64,000 nt of DNA from Chlorokybus atmophyticus (taxonomy: Eukaryota; Streptophyta; Chlorokybophyceae; Chlorokybales; Chlorokybaceae), in assembly GCA_009103225.1 (NCBI GenBank), contig RHPI01003788.1, forward strand, positions 139,245-203,244. The letters run 5' to 3'. The translations under genes were made by a program, and so were the position numbers. The notes under the pieces are model-generated. The model was not told the origin of the DNA, did no database searches, and worked only from the letters and a program-made list of their open reading frames with translations. Shown here one piece after another: positions 11,608-20,996 of the stretch (within the stretch, counting starts at the first letter, position 1; every line of letters begins with the position of its first letter).

Positions 11608-12639
11608 ATTGCAAGAATCTGGTGTAGTGTCTGACCAAGCTTGCTGAACAACACGACAGTGCTTGCAAGGTGAAACACAATACGCACATGCTTCTGGTCA
11701 CTGACCGTCACACCACCTGCCATGTTTATGCTGTTGCTGCAATCGCCTGTTTGCAAGTTGAGAGCGCAGGTGGATTGACTGCAACTCCTTCCCGGGCCGG
11801 CTGCGCAATGCAGCATTGCTTCAGCCAAGACTTCACTGATACTTGCTGCGAATGGGTATTGCTCGTGTAATTGTGCGTAAAGCCTTACCTGCCTCCACCT
11901 GGTTTTGCTGCCGCCTGAGCTAGACATAAAGGATCAAAGTCCATGGCTTAAGCCACACTGTTGCTCGGCCGCCGGACTGCTGTCGAACAACGAGTCCTGC
12001 GGATGAGACGCGTATGGCAAAGATTTTCAAATGGAATTACGGAAACACGGACGCCATACGCTGTACATGTGTCAATGCATGCAACATATTGTCTGCATGC
12101 TTGTCAGCAATCGCATGTTGCAGAAACATGAAAGTTGTCTGGCAATCTTTTTTTGTGTGCTGCAAGATCCGTGAGCAAACGGAGAGCCAGCAAGTTATCA
12201 GTCATGCACGAATAATTTGCCCAGCCAGGCAGTGCAACAGCATGCAGTAACGCAGCCTGCCTGCACTGCGCCTGCTGTGCCAGGCTGGTAGCTAGCTACC
12301 TTACTTACACAGCAAAGCGGCAGCTGCGTACCGCTGAAGCAGCGGCGCAAACTGGTCACGGGCTTCCCTCAGCTTACAAGCAAAGCTTGACAAGGCAGGA
12401 GCAACGTCCTTGCTGACCTGCTGCTGTCCGCCGACGCCGCCACCGGCGAGCGCAGCGATGCACAAGCATAAGCTTATGGCTTACGCATACAAGCCATAGC
12501 CGAGACATAGACATAAGTCTCGGCTTATAAGCTTGAGTCTCGGCTTATAAGCATAGGATCCGGCCATATCAGCTCAGGCTATATCAGCACACAATAGAAG
12601 AGGCAAAACTGGGAGAACTGACCGCGATATCATCAGAAC

Positions 12640-14512
12640 CGCGCTGCAGGCTGCAGACTGCAGCTCTCGTTTTGACATGCACCTGATGCCGTGAGGGCGT
12701 TGGCGTTGGCGCCGGCGGTAGAGGACAAGAAGGAGGAGAAGGAGGTACTCACCTGCGCTCGAGGTCTGCGCTTTATCTGCTGGTGTGCAAAGGGTGGTTT
12801 GCCGAGTTGACTGGCTGCTTGACAGGTCAGCTTGCTGGACCATGCCGAATGTCAACTGGCTGTCCAATCAGCTATCCAATAGCACAGTCGACACAACTTG
12901 ATGATCATGCTAGCTGTCTTAACACCGAAGCTTGAATGCATGCTCCGATTGCTGCCGCAGCTGAGTGACGCCAGAGCAGCGGACCGTCACAGCTTGCTCT
13001 GAGCTGCAGCGGACAACTATTGCATGCAAGTCTAGTGCAGGCAGAGCAAAGGTGATTACGGCACGCATGTTGTGAGTTAATTTCGAATCCATGCTTTGGG
13101 TGTGAGCGGCTCTGTGCATGTGGTTGCCTGCGCACATGATGTTTGCATGGCATTGGAAACCGCTGCTAGCATGTCTGTCTTGTTGTCAGTATGCAGTGCA
13201 CTACTTGATGATTATCAGATGACTGCATGATGACTATGCAGAGTCCAACTCTGAATCAGCTGTTGCAGGAGGCGTTACGTATATCTCCACCTTCTTCTTG
13301 CAAGTCATGGCGCTGGCTGCAACGACAAGCCTAAGCAGCACAGGGTGGATCACGAGAGTAAACTCTTTTATCTGTATTGCTCCTCATCATTGTCGCCGTG
13401 CTGCTGGCCCGTCATATGGGAGAGGTGGTAATAGAAGGAGAACTGCTTGCTGTTCTGGAGAAGGCAGCCGAAAAGATGAAGTTGACAGCGGAGAGGGTTA
13501 GTGTGTGTGCGCTCGCATCAACGTATACCGGCATGTGCGTGCATGTGTGCATTCGTACAAGCTCACGCATGTCAGAATTTGCGTATGTGGAGATATGCGT
13601 GTGCGTGCACCTGGGTATGCATACGTACATGCACCTGTACACACAGCGCTTTTCAGGCATTGTTTGCTTGTTACCCGCAGCCATGCCAGCCTGGTTTAGA
13701 CCCGCATACAAGGAGCTGAAACAACTGACTGCCGATAATGAGTTGTTAAAGTCAGATATCAGGTCCATCGCTGTAGGTATACTCCATACTAAGGCGCGGT
13801 GCCAAGCTGCTGAACAGCTGGAACAACTCGAGTTCAAGCGCAAATTCCTGGCAAACCCCAATCTATTCTTGCCTGAGCTCAAGACTATCACAAGTGTGCA
13901 AGATGGGGTCTCGGATTGCACTCAACGCCGTCAAGGTAATGTCGTTGTTTTTGCAGTAGGTAGGGTAAGTCACAGTCATAAGCGAAACGCTTTCTGTGTC
14001 TGCATGCGTGTTGTGTGCGCAATAAATGCGTTTCACGCCCTTGTCTCCCGAGCAAATGATCAACATCGCCAATGTGGACGCCTTTGCTGTCGTTGATGGT
14101 TTCGCCAAGGCTACTCCTGAAATTTTGCAAGAAAATAAGCGGCACCTCATGGAATGTAACACACAGAAATGTCATACCCGTCACCGCCGCGGTTGGAGTG
14201 GACATCACACTTAATTTCGATGTTGTGATGCGCGCGGCCAAGTGCAGAGATGCTACGCTGCAGCTCTATGGCGGTGGTGGTGGCTCGAGAAGAGGGACTC
14301 GAAGACAACAAGAGATACGAAGCTGCAGATGCACGCTTGCTCGCCAAACGCTTGGATGTAGTGGTTTCCGTTAATCGGCTAGTAAAAGAGAAAGAAAGAG
14401 AAAGCAAACGGTATGAGAATGTTGGTGTGGATGCAAGCAAATTGGGATATCTGGCCGTCGCTACTCGTGACTCCTTTGCCGTTCCCCCCTTCAGACACTG
14501 TCAAGGTAGGGA
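12640..14512 (+). CDS. 5'-family plus-type copy (D); N-terminal half like copy 2, different C-terminus
   Basis: Equivalents of copy 2 are visible: an Ala/Glu/Lys stretch near 12690-12760, a hydrophobic-helix exon near 13363-13499 (LLIIVAVLLARHMGEVV, then EGELLAVLEKAAEKM), and an exon from 13682 reading MPAWFRPAYKELKQLTAD followed by more helical, charged sequence to about 13935. Unlike copy 2 there is no LPAG/VPC exon. It is replaced by a stretch near 14060-14160 (DAFAVVDGFAKATPEILQ) and a charged helical stretch near 14270-14440 (ARLLAKRLDVVVSVNRLVK) that resembles the fragment at the left window edge. A frame change near 14250-14290 may be an intron or a frameshift. The start and full exon set are not resolved. 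Confidence 0.4.
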
Positions 14513-15095
14513 GTGCGTGTGCGTCTGCAAAACAGTCCGGCAATGTTTGTGCGCACGCATGCGCGCTCGCACAGAGAGCTGACAGCGTGCGCAAGTTACG
14601 CACCACAACACAGCAGCTGCCGTGATTCTTGCACGTGCTTGGCTGCTGCACGTGTTGCTGTTGCCAGTCTCAGCCAGTGCTGCTTGTTGGTGCCTGTTTG
14701 CCAACGAAGCCCAACTGCAAGATATGGTTCTTGTGCACGCAGTCACTGTGACTGCTCAACATGTTGATGCTTTACACTGCTTTTATACGGTGCTTGTGCA
14801 CAACATCAAAAGGCAGGCCTGCGGGCCTGCTTGCGACTACTACTCGCGTGGCATGCAGTGGTGACCTCAACACCGCAGATGCAAGTGTTGGCACGAGTGA
14901 CTTGGCATAACCATTACGCGCGCACCACGCACTCACACGCACGCAAGCAGTGGCTAGACAGCGGCCAAGCAGTAAACCGTGCGACAACCACAGCACACAA
15001 CATTTGGCGACTCTGAGCGGGCTGCTAGGCACGTGCTCCTTGTAAGGCAGGCCATGTGATGAACCCTTGAGCTTGACATGGCTCTCCCTCTCCCT
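14513..15095. other. No recognised gene
   Basis: The stretch has mixed sequence with CTGCTG and CACGTG clusters and no supported coding region. It leads directly into the GA microsatellite. Confidence 0.4.
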
Positions 15096-15390
<295 letters not shown>

Positions 15391-15419
15391 TCGGCTATGT
15401 ACCAAGTGTCCGCTCGATT

Positions 15420-15453
15420 GGCTATGTACCACTGTACCAAGTGGTACATAGCC
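15420..15453. repeat. 14-bp inverted repeat flanking the GA tract
   Basis: The arms 15420-15433 (GGCTATGTACCACT) and 15440-15453 are exact reverse complements around a 6-nt loop. A partial third copy (GGCTATGTACCA) sits between the GA tract and this hairpin near 15392. No gene is recognised between here and 16065. Confidence 0.8.
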
Positions 15454-16065
15454 CACAAGTTGTGTTGCTTGACTTCCTCCTAGCTGGAGTTGTAAGTCCT
15501 TGTGCTTGTGCATAAGTGTGCGGTGCCTACAAGCAAGTAAGTTAGTATAGAAAAGTCACACTGGTATTGGCGCTCTGCTACAATTGCATCGCTTGCATTC
15601 ATTGGCGTGTGCACCAGTGCTGTGCATGATGGCATCCATTGCCTGCATGCAGGGCGTGGCATTGTCTCATGCTAATGTTGCATAGCCGTGGGTAGCTAGG
15701 ATTGCTTCGTAGCATTGTGCATGTGTGCACATAGTAGGTGTGGGCCTTTGTTCGCGCTTGGAGTGCGCGCTCGTGTGCATCTGCTGTTTGTGAGCGCCTT
15801 GGCACACACATTTGCTTGTTGTTGTGCTCGCTGCACGTGTACGCGCTTGTGCGCTTGTGTATGCATCTGCTATTGTGATTAAACCGTGTGGTGTTGATTC
15901 AACCCATAGAAGGGATGGCTGAGCAGCACCGTGCAGCACATGAGGAGGTCTCTCTTTGGGCAATGATGTTGCCAAGACCACTCGACAGCTCACCACTTCG
16001 ATAGCCACTTTGTGTGAGCAAGTGACAGCGTTGCAGCTATATTACACGAGGCCGACATTGCTCGA

Positions 16066-17730
16066 TTGCAAGTGTCTAAATCTGATCATCAAGCCTCACG
16101 TGAAAGACTTGTGGATACATTAGTTGATAACGCTGAACACGGTCGCCAAGATCATAAGCGTCGTCGAAGCTTGGTTGAGCAAGAGGCGCAAGCGGATGTT
16201 GCTCGGGGCCATGCTCTCATGTATGAGGGGCATGAAGAGGGCACGAAGTCGTGTATGCAACAGGGATTGCCAATGGCTAGTGACTCCATGAACATTGATG
16301 TACATGAGGAGCGTGCTTGTGCTGACTTGTTGTCGCACGTTCCTCAACCATGCAATGTCGCCGTGTGCGAGAACGACTTGGGTATACATGTGGATACTCC
16401 ATTTTTGCAGCGTAACTGCGCGGGCAAACATGTGTTGCTTAATGCGCATGCTGATAAGATGCCGCTCTTGCTCAAGCACTATGTTGCATGAAAAAGCATG
16501 AATGCACACAACACAAGAGCGTGTGTTAAACACCGTGGCCTTTGGACGCCCATGCTTAAGGGTATGCAAGTGTTAGGTGAAGTTAAGCTTGGCAAAAGGC
16601 AGGCACGTGTGTTGTATGACCCACCCGCCAGTCATTCGGTAAGTTCGTTGGACTTGGCTTGGCTGTTCAAAGTCATACAAGCGCATGTGCCGTGCATCTT
16701 GATGATAAACACGGGCACACCGGAGAACTTTGTGAGTGAATCTCTGGTGAGCCGCTTAGGCATTCGTATCATGAAAAGATGACATGGTGGTCTCCTTGAA
16801 CAAACATGAGATCTACGTGTGTGAATCCGTGTGTTTGTCCATGCGCGTACAGGGCTATCATGCGCAATTGAAGTTCCTTGTCATCCCGGTTGGAGTACAA
16901 GGGGTGGATCTTAAGCAGCCATTGGGAACAAGCATGTGTCTATACAGATGCGGACACCAAACTGTGCAATGTATGCAAAGGGCGAGGTCGCGTAACCTTG
17001 CGTGCAGATGGGCGCAATGATGTGCCTACTTGTGTTGCTGATCCAGCCAGATGTCTTACCGCTTTTGTTGAGCGCTATGCAGGTACGGAGAGCGGTTCGG
17101 CGCGGCTCTCAACCCCTCCTGCTGGTGATGCAATCTGCCAGTCTAGCTGCTTCCTCCGCATCAGTTGGTGACGCCAGTCACTCCACGGTGGCAGCCAATG
17201 TCTGACTACCATTGCTGACTCCGAAGCCATGCCCAGGTGAGTCTTTTGGCAAAATACGCCAACTTGCTTTGAAGTCTCTGATGCATGAGTATTTTTATAT
17301 GTTAAAAGCTGAATTGCCTGACTTGCCACCTGAGAGGGACAAATGGCAAACGATCCCTCTTGAATCGGGTGCGCAACCTCCGTTCAAGCCTGAGTATAGG
17401 CTAAGTGTAGCTGAGTATGCGGACATGGAGGGGCAAATCAAGGCCATGCTTGACAAAGGGTTGATTGAGCCTAGTAGCTCTCCCTTTAGAGCACCAATCT
17501 TGTTCGTCCCGGAAAAGGATGGTAGGCTACGCATGTGCGTATACTACTGAGCTTTGCAAGCTGACCATTAAGAATCAATACCAACTGCCGAGGATAAATA
17601 ATTTGTTAAATCAATTAAGCGGGGCCTCAGTTTTTACATCCTTTGACTTGATCAATGGATACCATCAGATACGTGTCACTTTTGCAACGCGGCCGTTGCA
17701 ATGCACGTGGGGAGGAATGTCACGCCCATA
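16066..17730 (+). mobile_element. Decayed Ty3/gypsy retrotransposon fragment (protease and reverse transcriptase)
   Basis: Three pieces lie in order on the plus strand. An open frame at 16066-16491 has no clear match and may be gag-like. A retroviral-type aspartic protease start near 16690-16770 reads MINTGTPENFVSESLV, where active enzymes have D-T-G. A reverse transcriptase N-terminal region follows at about 17225-17690: KGLIEPSSSPFRAPILFVPEKDG, then an in-frame TGA near 17549 and a 1-nt shift, then LTIKNQYQLPRI and FDLINGYHQIRV. Similarity ends before the catalytic YxDD block, and no RNase H or integrase is seen. The order protease then RT without integrase between fits Ty3/gypsy. The element is dead by stops, frameshifts and truncation. 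Confidence 0.75.
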
Positions 17731-17863
17731 GGGCTGGCAAAAGTCTTCCTCTGTTTGTTACTTATGTGAGTAAGATGGACCAAATGGAGATCCCGGTTGT
17801 TAAGCTGTGTAGTGCTTGCCCATCGTGTTCATGCGGTCGTGTTCATGTCTCTATATCAATCGT

Positions 17864-18375
17864 TGTAACGGGAAGGTACAACCACATATCGACCATAAAA
17901 ATACTAAGTCTTTTATGGTCGAGTGGGCTGTGACATTGGTCATGGAGCTTGAGACCCGGGTTTGATTCCTACCTTGCACACGAATTCCGTGGTCGTTGTT
18001 TTTTAATCCAGTAACATCGTAAATGGTCACTTCATAAGGGCCATCATCGATGGGTCGCGACTTGTCTAATGGTAGTCGCGCCGGTGTTCGGTCGGCGCGG
18101 CATGACGCGACTTGCTTGTCGCAATGCGACCTGTGGGGCCGGCAGCGGAGCGCTATGCGCGTGTTGACCGGTATGGGCCTAATTTGGCCGCTCCTTAGCC
18201 GTGGGGCCGATGACCGACCCAACAAACCCCAGGGATGATTCCCCAGCTAAGCGTGGGCAGCTGCCGAGGACGTCAGCGTTCTTAAGTGGGGGGGAATGTA
18301 ACGGGAAGGTACATTATTAAACCATATATTGACTATAAAAGCACCAAGTCTTTTATGGTCGAGTGGGCTGTGACA
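17864..18375 (+). mobile_element. TRIM-like miniature LTR retrotransposon, copy 1
   Basis: A 72-bp 5' LTR (17864-17935) and a 79-bp 3' LTR (18297-18375) both start TGTAACGGGAAGG and end GGGCTGTGACA, so they keep TG...CA ends. Directly after the 5' LTR, from 17937, is a primer-binding-like site TGGTCATGGAGC with a GGTTTGATTCC box, resembling the complement of initiator Met tRNA 3' end. A polypurine tract AAGTGGGGGGGAA (18284-18296) abuts the 3' LTR. The roughly 360-bp interior has no coding capacity. Flanks ATCGT (17859-17863) and ATAGT (18376-18380) differ at one base, a probable old target duplication. A 7-bp deletion and several substitutions separate the LTRs, so it is older than copy 2. 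Confidence 0.8.
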
Positions 18376-19080
18376 ATAGTGTGTGTGTGGTGTGTGTGTG
18401 GGCGGCTCNNNNNNNNNNNNNNNNNNNNNNNNNNNNNNNNNNGGGGGGGGGGGAGGGGCTTGTGACCTGTGTGATGAGATGGTTCGGGAGCACGATCCGT
18501 TTATGTATGCCCAAGGCCCTTATCAAACAAACGCACGCATGCCCTGCTATATAAAGCGGCATGCAGTATGTCGCTAACAAACATTAACGGTGCGTTACTC
18601 GTACCTGCCACATTAACATGATTGCGCTACATTCGGCATCAACGATTATGTGCACGACATGACATATTATATCATGCAAGATGGTCATGATGTTCAGCAT
18701 GTTGCATGACGTATATATATATATATATATGTTCATGCAAAAAAATGCATCCATTAGATGCATGCATGCTGAATGCCTAGTTTGACTTCAACTCGTGCAG
18801 CAGCATGCAAGAAGCTCTTATATTTCATGACCTTCCAATATGTAATTATGATAAAATACATAAGAGCATTGTCAATAATAAAGCATACATAATTATATTA
18901 AATTTACAATTTCAAGCATTATTATAAATTTACAATTTCAAGCATTTGCATCTTCTACCACATATATTAATTAGTCATTGCAAACGCTGATACGATGTTA
19001 TGCATGCGCAATGCATGAGGCATGAATTCAGCAACAAACTCTCACATTGGATGCGTGGGCTTTTGGCTTTGCAGTCGACC
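18376..19080. other. AT-rich non-coding stretch with TG repeat and sequence gap
   Basis: The stretch holds a GT tract interrupted by undetermined bases (18409-18442), a short TA tract near 18713-18730, and a tandem pair of about 21 bp (AAATTTACAATTTCAAGCATT) near 18898-18945. The base composition is clearly more AT-rich than the surrounding genes. No gene is seen. Confidence 0.6.
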
Positions 19081-19082
19081 TG

Positions 19083-19240
19083 TGCCCTTCCCTCGACGGA
19101 AGTCAACTTCCGTCACGGAAGCTAACGGAACATTTCGGAAAGCACTTGCAAGAGGTCTTTCCGTTCCGTCAGCTGACGGAACTTTTCGTTCGCTGACGGA
19201 AGTCGAAGCAGAGTCACAGAGGTATGTTCCGTCGGTGCAG
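19083..19240. repeat. Cluster of TTCCGTC/GACGGAA inverted repeats
   Basis: At least six copies of GACGGAA or TTCCGTC occur in 160 bp in both orientations. They include a perfect 20-bp palindrome at 19163-19182 (GTTCCGTCAGCTGACGGAAC) and a CGGAAGTCAACTTCCG palindrome near 19090. Similar CGGAAGT and TTCCG units reappear at 20740-20860 on the far side of TRIM copy 2. This could be the end region of a foldback DNA transposon, or a cluster of binding sites. Confidence 0.65.
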
Positions 19241-19390
19241 GTCAATGATTTTCATTGCTCTACTATGAGTTGGCGGTCTGTTCTGACCGCCTCCTTGGCG
19301 TCAACAATCAGGAGGTCGGTGGTGAAGGCGGTAACGGCGGCAGTGCTCAGCACAGCCAGTGGCTGCTGCAGCTAGGCTGCACCTATCAGC

Positions 19391-19833
19391 ATGGCATCTT
19401 CTACCGCCGGCAGTGGGAGCAGCGGCGGGAGAAGCTCAACACAGGACAACGACGCCACCGTGCTGGAGATTGAAGGGGGGTTCAAGGTGGTGGAGTTGAC
19501 GGCTCGCACTGAGCGCAAGCTCAAGGCAGCAACCAGCCAAAGGGGTTGGAGCTTATATCGGTGCAAGTTGAAGTATAAGAAACTACATAGCATGCGAGAT
19601 AAAGCCATAGCGCAGGGGAAGTCACTTTTTGGAATTACTTGCAACCAATGTTGGTCTGTGCGAAGGACGACCGCACGGAAGCTGGTATTGAGGGGGTGGA
19701 GTTGTGGTGCGTGTGTGGGGACGTCCACTTCAATGTCTCCAACCATGCAAAGGTCGCCATTGATCGTCTCAAGCCTGCTACTGCCTGCCCTAGGTTGACG
19801 CAAGAGCAGCGTCAATGTCTGGTAAGTTCAATC
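19391..19833 (+). CDS. Possible coding fragment interrupted by a TRIM element
   Basis: From an ATG at 19391 the frame encodes a Ser/Gly-rich start, then a basic stretch (RTERKLKAATSQRGWSLYR) and KSLFGITCNQCW. The overlapping frame then gives LWCVCGDVHFNVSNHAK to about 19822, where CTG|GTAAGT looks like a donor. A frame change near 19650 would be needed. The Cys pattern (CxxC, CxC) hints at a small zinc-binding module. I do not recognise it, and it may be transposon-derived. TRIM copy 2 starts 12 nt after the putative donor, as if inserted in an intron. Confidence 0.3.
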
Positions 19834-20362
19834 TGTAACGGGAAGGCACATTAGGATACCACAAATCGACCATAAAAGTACCAAGTCTTTTGTGGTCGAG
19901 TGGGCTGTGACATTGGTCATCGGAGCTTGAGAACCAGGTTCGATTCCTGCCTTGCACACGAATTCCGCGGTCGTTGTTTCTCGATCCAATCATATCGTAA
20001 ATGGTCACTTTATAAGTGCCATCATCGATGGGTCGCGACTTGCCTAATGGCAGTCGCGCCGAACTGACCAGTTCAGTCGGCGCGGCAGGGCGCGACCTGC
20101 CTATCGCGGCGACGCGACCTGTGGGGCCGGCCGCGGCGCGCTATGCGCGCGCTGACCGGTATGGGCCTATATTGGCCGGTCCTTGGCTGTGGGGCCGGTG
20201 ACCGACCCTAACAAACCCCTTGGGTAATCTCCCAGCTGAGCGGGTAGCTGCCGAGGACGTCAGCGTTCTTAAGTGGGGGGGAATGTAACGGGAAGGCACA
20301 TTAAAATACCACAAATCGACCATAAAAGCACCAAGTCTTTTGTGGTCGAGTGGGCTGTGACA
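19834..20362 (+). mobile_element. TRIM-like miniature LTR retrotransposon, copy 2, with perfect target duplication
   Basis: The 79-bp LTRs 19834-19912 and 20284-20362 differ at only three positions and run TGTAACGGG...CTGTGACA. The primer-binding-like site starts at 19914 (TGGTCATCGGAGC), followed by CCAGGTTCGATTCC; together these resemble the complement of an initiator Met tRNA 3' end with a short insertion. The polypurine tract AAGTGGGGGGGAA abuts the 3' LTR. CAATC is duplicated exactly at 19829-19833 and 20363-20367. The interior is about 370 bp, non-coding, and 5'-GTCGCGCC-rich. It must have been mobilised by proteins of another element. Confidence 0.88.
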
Positions 20363-20996
20363 CAATCAGTTGTGTATCAATGCATGCACCAAGTTGCGTG
20401 TATTGCTACACATGCACATGTGTGTGCAATGCATGGTGCAACTGCAAGTCAGCAACGTTGAATGCATACGCAACGTTGCAAACATGCACAAGTGCGCAAC
20501 ACACATGCATGCACATGTATACATATGACGGAACGGTTTGTGCAATGCACATTGTGCATAAAGCAATGTGTCACAAGCAGAATTGTAGACTAGCCAAGTG
20601 CTCATGTGCGTCGTACACCGTGCGTGCGTGTGTGTTGCTCTCGTGTGCATGATGCTTGCTGTACATGTTGATGCACATACGCTTATAGAATTATACATGC
20701 AAATACCTACATGTTCATGTGCTTTATGCATGAGCTTCCGTGGACTTCCGCATCAGGAATGCGTATTTTGGTCACTTCCGGAAGGGGCCTACTATGTATA
20801 AGCATATATGTGCTGAAGAGTTCCGCTCTAGTAGGGAAGCTTCCTTCCAGAGCGGAAGTAATAGGAAGTCCAGCTGAAAAACCACGGAATGACCCGGGTC
20901 TACTTTGCAGCCAAGGCGAAATAGAGCGTGATTGGTTATCTGACACACATCAACGAAAGGCAATTGCCGGCACTGCCCACATTTGCATGGCAGTGC
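20363..20996. other. Upstream of FMO; inverted repeat and CA/TG-rich sequence
   Basis: The first half is CA/TG and GCATGC rich. An imperfect foldback lies at 20821-20857 (TTCCGCTCT ... AGAGCGGAA around GGAAGCTTCC), with more CTTCCG units between 20740 and 20790. This stretch precedes the FMO start and may include its promoter. No clear TATA box is seen. Confidence 0.5.

Noticed and set aside
19914-19960. tRNA gene suggested by GGTTCGATTCC
   Set aside because: It lies just inside an LTR as a primer-binding-site region and has no cloverleaf or A box.
20928-20996. FMO N-terminus extended upstream of 20997
   Set aside because: The frame is open, but no ATG in this stretch is in frame with the FMO exon; 20997 is the first suitable ATG.
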